Shown piece by piece: positions 1 to 8,790 of a stretch of DNA of 64,000 nucleotides. Where the stretch lies: positions 1,736,001 through 1,800,000 of the forward strand of contig NZ_CP060506.1 in the NCBI RefSeq assembly GCF_015240065.1. The letters are read 5' to 3'. A program made the translations under genes and the position numbers. Positions within the stretch are counted from its first letter, which is position 1; each line of letters opens with the position of its first letter. The DNA comes from Nanchangia anserum (GTDB taxonomy: Bacteria > Actinomycetota > Actinomycetes > Actinomycetales > Actinomycetaceae). A model generated the notes under the pieces. The model was not told where the DNA came from and did no database searches. It saw only the letters and a program-made list of their open reading frames with translations.

Positions 1-237
1 CAGGAAAAGATCGCCACCGGCGACATCCTCAAGGTCTCCGAGGTCGTGCGCGACCTGTCGCACCGCGACACCGATCGCGGCCTGTCCGCCGGCGAAAAGC
101 GGATGCTGTCGAAGGCCCGCCAGATCCTCGTTTCCGAACTGGCGCTGGCCAAGGACGAGGACGAGGACGCCGCCTCCGACCGCCTCGACGCGATCCTCGC
201 CGAAGCCCACCAGGTGGGCGACGACGACCAGGAGTAG
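1..237 (+). CDS. carD: CarD-family RNA polymerase-binding regulator, 3' part only
   Basis: The reading frame is open from base 1 and gives the last 78 residues of a CarD-family regulator; the N-terminal RNA polymerase beta-binding (Tudor-like) domain lies outside the window. The visible part has the conserved helical C-terminal pattern [12 protein letters not shown], then LSAGEKRML and [12 protein letters not shown], which in CarD forms the DNA-binding domain that stabilises open promoter complexes. An acidic tail follows. The stop is 6 nt before ispD, and carD-ispD is a common actinobacterial order, so the two are probably co-transcribed. Family assignment is firm; only the truncation by the window edge is limiting. 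Confidence 0.9.
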   Translation, partial: QEKIATGDILKVSEVVRDLSHRDTDRGLSAGEKRMLSKARQILVSELALAKDEDEDAASDRLDAILAEAHQVGDDDQE

Positions 238-243
238 ACCGCT

Positions 244-996
244 GTGACTCGTCCCGTGTTCGTCGTCCTCACGGCCGCGGGCATGGGGACACGGCTGGGA
301 TCGCGCGACCCCAAGGCCCTCGTCCCCGTCGCTGGACGGACCATCCTCGCGCACTCCCTCGACCTGGTCGCGGGGCTGCCCGACGTGGCGGGCGTGGCGG
401 TGACGGCACCCGCCGACCACCTCGACCGTTTCCGCGACATCGTCGAGGCCGCCGAGCTGTCGTGCCCGTCGCGTGTCACCCCCGGCGGCGATACCCGCCA
501 GCAATCCGTCCGCGCGGGATTGGAGGCCCTAGCCGATCTCTCGGGCACGCGCTCGCGCGATGCCGACGCCATCGTCCTCATCCACGACGCGGCCCGCTGC
601 CTGACGCCGATCGACCAGGCTCTCCGCGTCATCGACGCCGTCGCCGCCGGATGCGATGCCGTCACCCCGGCGCTGCCCGTCGTCGACACGATCACCCAGG
701 CCGGCCCCGCGCGCACGCTGCACGGCGAAGGCGGACCCGTCGAGGTCGAAGAGGCCGGCGCCACGCTCGACCGCTCGCGCCTGCGCGCCGTCCAGACCCC
801 GCAGGGCTTCCCCGGACACCTCATCTGGGCCGCCCACACGGCACCGGAGACCGACGCCGCCGCCACCGACGACATCCAGATGGTCGTCGCCGCCGGTGGC
901 ACCGCGGCCCTCGTCGCCGGCGACCCGCTCGCCTTCAAAATCACCGTCCCCCTTGACCTCGACCGGGCGCACACCATCCTCACCGCCCGCGCGTAA
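244..996 (+). CDS. ispD: 2-C-methyl-D-erythritol 4-phosphate cytidylyltransferase
   Basis: IspD transfers CMP from CTP to methylerythritol phosphate in the MEP isoprenoid pathway (cytosolic). The 250-aa protein begins with the nucleotide-binding loop LTAAGMGTRLG, continues with a GGDTRQQSV segment and IHDAARC, and ends with TPQGF, TDD and a KITVPLDLDRA segment, all in the family order. Length is slightly above the usual 230 aa because of short insertions. The GTG start at 244 is chosen because it lies directly after carD and gives the standard N-terminus. A UMF1-type transporter separates it from ispF, which is more often adjacent or fused. Confidence 0.93.
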   Translation: MTRPVFVVLTAAGMGTRLGSRDPKALVPVAGRTILAHSLDLVAGLPDVAGVAVTAPADHLDRFRDIVEAAELSCPSRVTPGGDTRQQSVRAGLEALADLSGTRSRDADAIVLIHDAARCLTPIDQALRVIDAVAAGCDAVTPALPVVDTITQAGPARTLHGEGGPVEVEEAGATLDRSRLRAVQTPQGFPGHLIWAAHTAPETDAAATDDIQMVVAAGGTAALVAGDPLAFKITVPLDLDRAHTILTARA

Positions 997-1019
997 CCCC
1001 ATCTGCGAGGAGAACCCCT

Positions 1020-2405
1020 ATGACCGCCCCCTCCCCGGCGACACCCACCCCTCCCACCCCACGCATCCTGTCCGTACCCGTGCTCTCGTGGGGCTTGTGG
1101 GACTGGGGATCGGCCGCCTTCAACTCCGTCGCGACGACGTTCGTCTTCAGCGTGTACCTGACCACCCCCGGACTGTTCGCCGACGGCGACGGCGGCACCG
1201 GTGCCCTGTCGATGGGGCTGCTCATCGCCGGCATCGTCGTCGCCATCGCGGCCCCCATCACCGGCCAGCAGGGCGACCGCCGCGGCCGCTCCCACCTGCT
1301 GCTCGCCTTCTTCACCGCGCTCGTCGTCATCTCGATGCTCGCGATGTTCTTCGTCTACCCCACCTCGCCGCTCGGCTCGGTCGGGGCGCTGTGGCTCGGC
1401 GTCGCACTGCTGGGATTCGGCAACATCTTCTTTGAATTCGCCTCGGTCAACTACAACGCCATGCTGCCGCGCATCTCGACGCGTCAAACGATGGGGCGCG
1501 TGTCGGGGCTGGGCTGGGGACTCGGCTACATCGGCGGCATCATCCTGCTCGCCCTCATGTACGTCGGTTTCATCGCCCCCGAAGTCGGCTGGTTCGGCAT
1601 CACCGCCGTCGACTACCTGAACATTCGCGTCGTCATGGTGATCTCGGCGGTGTGGTTCGCCGTCTTCGCGATCCCCGTCCTCGCCTTCTTCCCGCATCGC
1701 CCCGCCGACCCGGCGGCCCTGGCGGCACCGCGCGAGACTCTGCCGGCCGCCTATCGTCGCCTGTGGAGCACCGTGCGCTCGCTCGCCCGCGTCTCGCCGC
1801 CGACCCTGAAATTCATGGTCGCATCCGCGATCTTCCGCGACGGCCTGGCCGGCGTGTTCACCTACGGCGCCATCATCGCCGCCGGCACGTTCCACATGAG
1901 CCAGGGCGACATCCTCATTTTCGGAATCGTCGCCAACGTCGTCGCCGGGCTGTTCACCATCGGTTGCGGGCCGCTGGACGACTGGCTCGGCCCCAAGCGC
2001 GTCATCGTCTCCTCGCTCATCCTCATGGTGGGCTGCGGCATCGCCATCTTCGTCCTCCACGACGCCGGCACGTGGGTGTTCTGGGTGTTCGGCCTGGTGC
2101 TGTCGTCCTTCGTCGGCCCCGTGCAGGCCGCCTCGCGCTCGCTGCTGGGCCGCCTGGTTCCCGAGGGCCACGAGGGCGAGGTCTTCGGCCTGTACGCGAC
2201 GACCGGGCGCGCCGTGTCGTTCCTGTCCCCGGCCTTCTTCGCCTCGGCCATGTGGTTCGGCGGCCTCGTCATCAACAAGGGCGAATCCTCGCAATACTTC
2301 GGCATCCTCGGTATCGTTATCATCCTTCTGGCCGGCGCCGCCCTGACCGCGCCCCTGTCGGTGGGGCGCCGCGGCGACCGCCACGTCGTCATGGACATTT
2401 CCTAG
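1020..2405 (+). CDS. MFS transporter, UMF1/Atg22-like family
   Basis: A 461-aa integral membrane protein with about 12 hydrophobic segments. The N-terminal SWGLWDWGSAAFNSV stretch and the GxxGDRRGRSH loop between the second and third membrane segments match the UMF1 (vacuole effluxer Atg22-like) branch of the major facilitator superfamily. The substrate of bacterial members is not established; amino acid export is a guess from the eukaryotic relatives. The start has a GAGGAG box just upstream, 23 nt after ispD, and the stop lies 9 nt before ispF, so it sits inside an isoprenoid operon without an obvious pathway link. Confidence 0.82.
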   Translation: MTAPSPATPTPPTPRILSVPVLSWGLWDWGSAAFNSVATTFVFSVYLTTPGLFADGDGGTGALSMGLLIAGIVVAIAAPITGQQGDRRGRSHLLLAFFTALVVISMLAMFFVYPTSPLGSVGALWLGVALLGFGNIFFEFASVNYNAMLPRISTRQTMGRVSGLGWGLGYIGGIILLALMYVGFIAPEVGWFGITAVDYLNIRVVMVISAVWFAVFAIPVLAFFPHRPADPAALAAPRETLPAAYRRLWSTVRSLARVSPPTLKFMVASAIFRDGLAGVFTYGAIIAAGTFHMSQGDILIFGIVANVVAGLFTIGCGPLDDWLGPKRVIVSSLILMVGCGIAIFVLHDAGTWVFWVFGLVLSSFVGPVQAASRSLLGRLVPEGHEGEVFGLYATTGRAVSFLSPAFFASAMWFGGLVINKGESSQYFGILGIVIILLAGAALTAPLSVGRRGDRHVVMDIS

Positions 2406-2414
2406 GAGGGACCC

Positions 2415-2936
2415 ATGAGCCTGCCGCGCCACAACACCCCACACACGCCCGCGACCGCGTGGCCGCGCACGGGATGCGCCATCGATGCCCATAGGTTCGC
2501 GCCCGAGGGTTCCTCGACGCCGTGCCAGGTGGCCTGCCTGACGTGGCCGGGCGAGCGCGGACTCGAGGGGCACTCCGACGGCGACGTCGCCGCCCACGCC
2601 CTGTGCGACGCCCTGCTCGGGGCCGCCGGCCTGGGCGACCTGGGGTCAAACTTCGGCGTCGACCGGCCCGAGTGGTCCGGCGCCAGCGGCGAGGCTTTCC
2701 TCACCGAGGTGCGCCGCATGCTCACCGAGGCGGGATTCGCCATCGGGAACGCGACCGTCCAGGTCATCGGCAACCGCCCGCGCATGGGCGCGCGATTCGG
2801 CGAGGCCGAGGCCAAGCTGACCGGGATCCTCGGCGCGCCCGTCAGCGTGAGCGCAACGACGACCGACCACATGGGATTCACCGGGCGCGGCGAGGGCGTC
2901 GCCGCCATCGCGTCGGCCCTCATCTACCCGGCGTAG
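2415..2936 (+). CDS. ispF: 2-C-methyl-D-erythritol 2,4-cyclodiphosphate synthase
   Basis: IspF cyclises CDP-methylerythritol diphosphate with loss of CMP in the MEP pathway; the active enzyme is a zinc-dependent trimer. The 173-aa sequence shows the metal-binding IDAHRF motif (Asp24, His26), [23 protein letters not shown], and the nucleotide-contacting [14 protein letters not shown] near the C-terminus. It carries about 15 extra N-terminal residues before the core; a later start is possible. An AGGAGGGACCC box precedes the ATG. It is the last gene of the carD-ispD-transporter-ispF run. Confidence 0.94.
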   Translation: MSLPRHNTPHTPATAWPRTGCAIDAHRFAPEGSSTPCQVACLTWPGERGLEGHSDGDVAAHALCDALLGAAGLGDLGSNFGVDRPEWSGASGEAFLTEVRRMLTEAGFAIGNATVQVIGNRPRMGARFGEAEAKLTGILGAPVSVSATTTDHMGFTGRGEGVAAIASALIYPA

Positions 2937-2966
2937 ACCGCACGCGGTGGGCCGGCGCGGCGCCGC

Positions 2967-2972
2967 TACACT
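2967..2972 (+). promoter_or_regulatory. -10 element for the LOG-family gene, leaderless start
   Basis: TACACT lies 6 nt before the ATG at 2979, so transcription would start at or next to the start codon. There is no Shine-Dalgarno box before this gene. Inferred from spacing only. Confidence 0.55.
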
Positions 2973-2978
2973 GGCCCC

Positions 2979-3572
2979 ATGCGTATTGCCCTCTTCACCG
3001 GCGCCCTTGACGGCGCAGACCCGCGCCTGGGGGAGGCCGTCGACACCCTCGCGAGCGAGCTGGCCTCGCGCAACATCGGGATCGTCTACGGCGGCGGCTA
3101 CGCCGGCCTCATGGGGCGGGCGGCCGATGCCGCGCTGGCCCGCGGCGGTGAGGTCATCGGCGTCATCCCGCGCGCCCTCCTTGACGTCGAGATGGGACAC
3201 ACGGGGCTGACTCGCCTCGACGTCGTCGAGACCATGCACGAACGCAAAGCCGCCATGACCGCCCTGGCCGACGCGTTCATCGCCATGCCCGGCGGCTCGG
3301 GAACGCTCGACGAGATCTTCGAGGCGTGGACGTGGCAGCAACTGGCCTACCACCGCTGCCCCGTCGCCTTCTACAATCCCCACGGCTACTGGGATCCGCT
3401 CATCGAGGCGCTGCACTCGATGGCCGCGGCCGGGTTCATCCGCCAGCGCGACATCGATTCGCTCATCGTCGAATCCGACCCCGAGGCGCTGCTACGCGCC
3501 ATCGAGGCCTGGCGTCCCGTCAAGGATCACTGCGAAGAATGGGCCGATATTGCTAAGGAGCGTCGTGACTGA
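2979..3572 (+). CDS. LOG family protein (TIGR00730-like Rossmann fold)
   Basis: A 197-aa Rossmann-fold protein with the family signatures GGGYAGLMG and PGGSGTLDEIFE (the usual PGGxGTxxE phosphate-binding motif). Related proteins (LONELY GUY, formerly called lysine decarboxylases) cleave nucleoside 5'-monophosphates to free the base, including cytokinin ribotides; in bacteria without plant contact the substrate is usually AMP or unknown. Decarboxylase activity should not be assumed. The start codon is placed 6 nt after a good -10 element, implying a leaderless message. Its 3' end overlaps the YhhQ gene by 8 nt. Confidence 0.85.
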   Translation: MRIALFTGALDGADPRLGEAVDTLASELASRNIGIVYGGGYAGLMGRAADAALARGGEVIGVIPRALLDVEMGHTGLTRLDVVETMHERKAAMTALADAFIAMPGGSGTLDEIFEAWTWQQLAYHRCPVAFYNPHGYWDPLIEALHSMAAAGFIRQRDIDSLIVESDPEALLRAIEAWRPVKDHCEEWADIAKERRD

Positions 3573-4263
3573 CAAGGCCGGAATTCACCCGAAGTACTTC
3601 GAATACTGCTACGTCGCCTTCGTCGCGTTCCTGCTGCTGTCGAATATCGCGGCGACGAAACTCATCGAGGTGCCGACCCCGTGGACGAACCTCGTCTTTG
3701 ACGGCGGCGCGATCCTGTTTCCGCTGACCTACATCCTCGGCGACGTCCTCACCGAGGTCTACGGGCTGGCGCGCGCCCGCAAGACGATCATCACGGGCTT
3801 CGCCCTGTCGATCCTCGCCTCGCTGACGTTCTGGCTCGTCCAGCTGGCCCCACCGGCAGCGGACTGGCACAACCAGGAGGCCTTCGAGGCCGTCCTCGGC
3901 TTCGTTCCGCGCATCGTCGCCGCCTCGCTAGGTGGCTTCGTCGTCGGGCAGCTGCTCAACTCGGTGGTGCTGGCCCGCATGAAGCAGCGCTGGGGAGAAA
4001 AGAACATGTGGACCCGCCTCATCGGGTCGACCCTGGTGGGCGAGGGCGCCGACTCCCTCGTCTTCTGCACGATCGCCTATTACGGGATCATCACCGGGGG
4101 AACGTTCCTCAACTACCTCATCGTCGGGTGGGCCTACAAGGTCGCCGTCGAGGTCGTCCTGTTGCCCCTCACCTATGCCGTCATCGGCGCGATCAAGCGG
4201 GCCGAACCCGCCTACTCGCCCCAGGCGTGGGCGCAGCGCGAAGCCGTGAGGGCCGCCCGGTGA
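3565..4263 (+). CDS. yhhQ: Queuosine precursor transporter (YhhQ family)
   Basis: A membrane protein of 232 aa with about six hydrophobic segments. The conserved family features are LLLSNIAATKLIEV near the N-terminus, FPLTYILGDVLTEVYG, and the later polar segment GSTLVGEGADSLVFC. YhhQ (DUF165/VUT) proteins import queuine or preQ bases. The GTG at 3565 is preferred because AAGGAG precedes it at 3555-3560. The stop overlaps the GTG start of tgt by 4 nt, which couples base import directly to base insertion in tRNA. No de novo preQ1 synthesis gene is present in the window. Confidence 0.88.
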   Translation: MTDKAGIHPKYFEYCYVAFVAFLLLSNIAATKLIEVPTPWTNLVFDGGAILFPLTYILGDVLTEVYGLARARKTIITGFALSILASLTFWLVQLAPPAADWHNQEAFEAVLGFVPRIVAASLGGFVVGQLLNSVVLARMKQRWGEKNMWTRLIGSTLVGEGADSLVFCTIAYYGIITGGTFLNYLIVGWAYKVAVEVVLLPLTYAVIGAIKRAEPAYSPQAWAQREAVRAAR

Positions 4264-5513
4264 GCATCTTCCGCCGCCAGCACCACCTCAAGGCCGGGTT
4301 CGGCCTGGGCCGCACGGGCGAAATCACGACGCCCCACGGGGTGATCGCGACTCCGGCATTCATCCCCGTGGGCACCAAGGCGACCCTGAAGTCGCTGCTG
4401 CCCGAATCGCTCGCCCAGGCCGGGGCACAGGCGGTGCTGGCCAACGCCTACCACCTGTTCTTGCAACCCGGCCACGACATCGTCGACGAGGCCGGCGGAC
4501 TCGGGGCGTTCATGAACTGGCCGGGACCCACCTTCACCGATTCCGGCGGTTTCCAGGTCATGAGCCTGGGATCGGGATTCAAAAAAGTCCTGTCCGAGGA
4601 GTTCGCCGGCACGGGCCGCCCCGACCCGGCCGAGGCCGCGCAGCGCTCGCGCCCCAGCGACGCCCACGCGAACGTCGACGACGACGGCGTCGATTTCCGC
4701 TCCCACATCACCGGCGACGTCCACCGTTTCACGCCCGAGGTCTCGATGGAGGTCCAGCACGGAATCGGTGCCGACATCATCTTCGCCTTTGACGAGCTGA
4801 CGACGCTGCTCGACCCGCGCGAGTACCAGGAGGAGGCGCTAGAACGGACGCGGCGGTGGGCGTGGCGATCCCTCGTCGCCCACAAGCACCTCAACGCCGA
4901 GCGGCGCCACCGCAGCGAACAGCTGCTCTTCGGCGTCATCCAGGGGGCCGGCTACGAGGACCTGCGCCGCAAGGCCTGCCGCGACCTGCGCGCCATGCAC
5001 GTCGACTCGCCCGACCCGCGCGGGACCGGCGGCTTCGACGGGTACGGCATCGGCGGGGCGCTGGAAAAGGAAAACCTCGGGCGCATCGTGGCGTGGTGCT
5101 GCGAGGAGCTGCCCGAGGACGCGCCGCGCCACCTGCTGGGAATCTCGGAGCCCGACGACTTCTTTGCCGCGATCGAGGCGGGGGCCGACACGTTCGACTG
5201 TGTCAGCCCCTCGCGCGTGGCCCGCAACGGGGCCTTTTACACCCCGACGGGGCGCAACCGGATCACCAAGCCCGTGTTCAAGCGGCAGTTCTCGCCGATG
5301 GTCGAGGGCTGCGCGTGCTACACGTGCACCCACTACACGGCCGCCTACGTCCATCACCTGTTTAAGGCCCACGAGATGCTGGCGGCGACGCTGACGACCA
5401 TTCACAACGAGCATTTCATCATCGCCATGGTCGACGGGATCCGCCGCTCCATCACCGAGGGCACGTACGAGGACTACAAGGCCGAGACCCTCGGCCGCTT
5501 CTACGGCTCCTAG
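4260..5513 (+). CDS. tgt: tRNA-guanine transglycosylase
   Basis: Tgt swaps the wobble guanine of GUN-anticodon tRNAs for a 7-deazaguanine base. The 417-aa protein has the nucleophile/base-recognition region FTDSGGFQVM (Asp94), the second catalytic region FAFDELTT, and the C-terminal zinc site CACYTCTHYTAAYVHH. It is longer than the roughly 375-aa bacterial norm because of an insert of about 25 residues after SLGSGF (about residues 108-140). The loop that usually reads GGLSVGEP reads GGALEKEN here. With YhhQ directly upstream, this points to salvage of an imported base. GTG start overlaps the yhhQ stop. Confidence 0.93.
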   Translation: MSIFRRQHHLKAGFGLGRTGEITTPHGVIATPAFIPVGTKATLKSLLPESLAQAGAQAVLANAYHLFLQPGHDIVDEAGGLGAFMNWPGPTFTDSGGFQVMSLGSGFKKVLSEEFAGTGRPDPAEAAQRSRPSDAHANVDDDGVDFRSHITGDVHRFTPEVSMEVQHGIGADIIFAFDELTTLLDPREYQEEALERTRRWAWRSLVAHKHLNAERRHRSEQLLFGVIQGAGYEDLRRKACRDLRAMHVDSPDPRGTGGFDGYGIGGALEKENLGRIVAWCCEELPEDAPRHLLGISEPDDFFAAIEAGADTFDCVSPSRVARNGAFYTPTGRNRITKPVFKRQFSPMVEGCACYTCTHYTAAYVHHLFKAHEMLAATLTTIHNEHFIIAMVDGIRRSITEGTYEDYKAETLGRFYGS

Positions 5514-5551
5514 ACCCCGGGCCGACGCGGGGCGCGAGTGGGCAGGGCCGT

Positions 5552-5557
5552 TACGAT
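5552..5557 (+). promoter_or_regulatory. -10 element for cysS, leaderless start
   Basis: TACGAT lies 7 nt before the ATG at 5565. This spacing supports a leaderless mRNA and argues for 5565 rather than the upstream in-frame starts at 5538 and 5556. Confidence 0.45.
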
Positions 5558-5564
5558 GGAGACC

Positions 5565-7049
5565 ATGCAGCTCCACATTTACGATTCGGCCCGCAAAGCG
5601 GTCGTCCCCTTCGTCCCCCAACATGACGGCGAGGCACGGATCTACCTGTGTGGCGCCACCGTTCAGGGATCGCCCCACATCGGTCACGTGCGTTCGGCGA
5701 TCGCCTTCGACGTCCTCATTCGGTGGCTGCGGCGCGCGGGCCTGCGCGTCACCTACGTTCGCAACGTCACCGACATTGACGACAAGATTTTGACGAAGTC
5801 GGCCGAGGCCGGGTGGCCGTGGTGGGCGTGGGCACAGCGTTTCGAGCGTGAATTCGCCGAGGCCTACCGCGCCCTCGGGGTGCTGCCGGCCACCTACGAG
5901 CCGCACGCGACCGCGCACATCCCCGACCAGATCGCCTTGGCCCAGCGCCTCATCGAGGCCGGCCACGCCTACGCCGACGGCGCGGGAAACGTCTACTTCG
6001 ACGTGCGCTCCCTGCCCGATTACGGGTCGCTGACGCGGCAGCGCCTAGACGACATGCGCACGACCGAGGACGCCGCGCAGATCGACGACGCGACCGAGGC
6101 GGGCAAGCGCGACCCGCGCGATTTTGCCCTGTGGAAGGCCGCGAAGCCGTCCGAACCCGATACCGCCGCGTGGGATTCGCCGTGGGGGCGCGGGCGCCCG
6201 GGCTGGCACCTCGAGTGCTCGGCGATGGCGCAGCGCTACCTGGGTGACTCCTTCGACATTCACGGCGGCGGGATCGACCTGCGTTTCCCCCACCACGAAA
6301 ATGAGCAGGCCCAGTCGCACGGCGCCGGGTGGGGATTCGCCGCCCACTGGATGCACAACGCGTGGGTGACGATCAAGGGCGAAAAGATGTCGAAGTCGCT
6401 CGGCAACTCCCTCGTGGTTTCCGAGATCTTGCGCACGACGCCCGCGCCGGTTCTGCGCTATGCCCTGGGGACGGCGCACTACCGGTCGACCGTCGAGTAC
6501 TCCCCCGACTCGCTGGAGCTCGCGGACGCGACGTGGGAGAGGCTGTCCAGCTTCGTCACGCGGGCCGCGCGGGTGTGCCCCGAGGTCGAGGCCGCCTACT
6601 CCGTCATCGGCGGGGACCGCGAGCGCGAGGGCGGCACGGACCTGGGGACGCTCGACCTGCCCGAGGCGTTCACGGCGGCGCTCAACGACGACCTCAACAT
6701 CGCCGGGGCGATTGCCGCCATTCACGAGGCGGTCAAGGCCGGTCACGCGGCGTTGGGTCGCGACGATGCCGAGGGTGTGCGCGCCGCGGGGTTGAGTGTG
6801 CGCGCGATGCTCGACGTGTTGGGGCTGGATCCGCTGTCGGACCAGTGGCGCGGGTTCGTCGCCGGTTCGGGTGCGGACGAGGCGATGGAGGCCGCGCTGG
6901 ACGCGCTCGTGCGGGCGCAGCTGGAGGAGCGGGCCGAGGCGCGTACCAGCAAGGATTGGGCGCGCGCCGACGCGATCCGCGACCGGTTGAGCGGTGCGGG
7001 GATCGTCGTCGAAGACGGCAAGGACGGGGCGACCTGGCACCTCGCCTAG
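5565..7049 (+). CDS. cysS: Cysteinyl-tRNA synthetase
   Basis: Class I synthetase that charges tRNA-Cys. The Rossmann fold has [15 protein letters not shown] (HIGH motif, with the actinobacterial CGATVQ in place of CGPTVY), the zinc ligands in LECSAM and HHENE, and the KMSKS loop in [12 protein letters not shown]. The C-terminal helical DALR-type region contains LNDDLN and ends in [14 protein letters not shown]. From the chosen ATG the protein is 494 aa, a little over the usual 460-480 aa. It is convergent with the FGGY kinase gene, with only 15 nt between stops. Confidence 0.94.
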   Translation: MQLHIYDSARKAVVPFVPQHDGEARIYLCGATVQGSPHIGHVRSAIAFDVLIRWLRRAGLRVTYVRNVTDIDDKILTKSAEAGWPWWAWAQRFEREFAEAYRALGVLPATYEPHATAHIPDQIALAQRLIEAGHAYADGAGNVYFDVRSLPDYGSLTRQRLDDMRTTEDAAQIDDATEAGKRDPRDFALWKAAKPSEPDTAAWDSPWGRGRPGWHLECSAMAQRYLGDSFDIHGGGIDLRFPHHENEQAQSHGAGWGFAAHWMHNAWVTIKGEKMSKSLGNSLVVSEILRTTPAPVLRYALGTAHYRSTVEYSPDSLELADATWERLSSFVTRAARVCPEVEAAYSVIGGDREREGGTDLGTLDLPEAFTAALNDDLNIAGAIAAIHEAVKAGHAALGRDDAEGVRAAGLSVRAMLDVLGLDPLSDQWRGFVAGSGADEAMEAALDALVRAQLEERAEARTSKDWARADAIRDRLSGAGIVVEDGKDGATWHLA

Positions 7050-7064
7050 CCGTCCGACCCGGCG

Positions 7065-8677
7065 TCAGTCGTCAAGGCCGTAGCGCAGCGACTGCGCGGC
7101 CGGCGGCTGGATCGCCAGGCCGCGGCGGTACTCGGCCAGGTACGCGGTGAATCCGGCGACGTCGTCGGCATCAGGGGCGATGACGTCCGGGGTAACGCCG
7201 GCGAAGACGTGGCGGTCGAGGTAGTCGGCCAGCGAGAGCTCCTCGGCGTGGTCGAGGTAGCGGGCCAGCAGCGCGATGCCCCACGCCCCGCCCGTCGACG
7301 CGGATTCCGCGATGCCGACGGGTGCCTCGAGCGCGGCGGCGAGCAGGCGCTGGGCAACCACCGGGGTGCGGAATAGCCCGCCGTGTCCGTAGACGACGTC
7401 GACCGCGACGCCCTCGTCGTGGAGGATCTCCATGCCCATGCGCACGGTCGCGTAGGCACCGAATAGCTGGGCGCGCATGAACGTCGCCAGCGACAGGGTC
7501 GATGCGGGCGTGCGGGCGACGAGCGGGCGCCCCTCGGCGAGGCCGCTCAGCGGTTCCCCCGACAGGTAGTTATAGGCGAGCACGCCGCCGGCGTCGGCAG
7601 GTCCGGTGAGGGCCGCGCCGAGGCAGGCGTCGTAGACGCGCGACTTCTCGACGTCGTAGCCGAGGCTGGCGGTGACGGCCTCGGCCAGCACGTTCATCCA
7701 CGTCGCGATTTCGGCCGCCCACGTTGTTGCAGTGGACCATCCACCGGGTCGCCGGCAGGCGTTGTCACCGGGTCGATTTCGCGGTGCAGGCCGGCGAGGT
7801 CGCCCTCGAGGACGATCATCGCGAAGATGGATGTTCCCACGGAGACGTTTCCCGTGCGCGGCGCACGGCGTTCGTCGCCACCATTCCCGTCCGGCGTCGC
7901 CCTCGGGAGGGCACGCCCGCGCCCCCTGGGTGGAGCGTCCCAGTGGGGTCGAGGAGGCGGGCGCCGGCCTCGCTCAACTCGCCGGCGTCGGTCCCGGCAA
8001 CGAGCACCTCGGGCAGCAGGTCCCGCAGCGGCGTGCGGGCACCGGGGTCGCCGCCAGAGCGTCGAAGGCGGCCAGGCGGCCTCGTCGTAGTCGCGGGTGG
8101 TCACGTCGATGGGGAACATGCCGACGGTCCGTCGCCGATCCCCAGTACTTTGCGCCCGGTGAGGCGCCAGTGGACATAGCCGGCCAGCGTCGTTCAGGTA
8201 GGCGACACGGCCGACGTGGGGTTCGCCGTCGAGCAGCGCCTGGTAGTAGTGCGCGACCGACCAGCGCAGGGGAATGTTGACGCCCAGGGCGTCGGTGAGC
8301 TCGTCGGCAGCGCGCGCGGTCGTCGTGTCGCGCCACGTCCGGAAAGCAACGAGCAGCTCCCCGGCGGCGTCGAAGGCGAGGTAGCCGTGCATCATCGCCG
8401 AGATGCCGATGTGGGCGAGGCGGGTGAGGGTGACGGCGTAGCTATCGGCGACGGAGCGGGCAAGCGCGGCATACGCGTCGGCGATCCCCGCCCACACGTC
8501 GGGAAGCGCATAGGACCAGTGCCCGTCGACCAGCTGGTTTTCCCACTCGTGCGCGCCCTCGGCCAGCACGGTTCCCCCGGGACCGATGAGGCAGGCTTTG
8601 ATCGTCGTCGACCCCAGCTCGATCCCCAGGCTTGCCCGGCCCTCGGTGATGATCTGCGCCTTACTGTCGTGGACCAT
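7065..8677 (-). pseudogene. FGGY-family carbohydrate kinase (AraB-like), multiply frameshifted
   Basis: Joined across frames this encodes about 535 aa of an FGGY sugar kinase close to the ribulokinase-like proteins of arabinose operons: SLGIELGSTTIKACLIG at the N-terminus, SAMMHGYLAFD and FRTWRDTTT in the first domain, [28 protein letters not shown] and GHGGLFRTPVV in the second. The first 165 and last 210 residues are intact. Between about 8190 and 7700 the frame changes at least five times although the protein motifs remain recognisable in succession. It could be a young pseudogene or a locally bad sequence. No araA or araD is nearby. The start at 8677 has a GGGAGGA box. Confidence 0.75.
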
Positions 8678-8728
8678 CGGTCCTCCCGTGATTATCGGCC
8701 TCGTTACCTACACTCGCGCGGGAGTCAC

Positions 8729-8756
8729 CCCGGCGTGTTAACGTTAACACGCCGGG
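8729..8756. promoter_or_regulatory. Perfect 28-bp palindrome, probable LacI-family operator
   Basis: The two 14-nt halves are exact reverse complements around a central CG. The core TGTTAACGTTAACA has the central AACGTT expected of LacI/GalR operators. It lies between the 3' end of the purM fusion gene and the start of the FGGY kinase gene, about 50 bp upstream of the kinase start on the minus strand. A LacI-family regulator is encoded at 12314-13330 and is the obvious candidate binder. The GC-rich flanks could also act as a hairpin terminator for purM. Confidence 0.7.
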
Positions 8757-8790
8757 ATGCGCGACGACAGAGTTGCGCTGATTCTCGGGG

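Noticed and set aside
2979-3572. Annotation as lysine decarboxylase
   Set aside because: PGGSGT with GGGYAGLMG marks the LOG phosphoribohydrolase-type fold; the decarboxylase name is a historical error.
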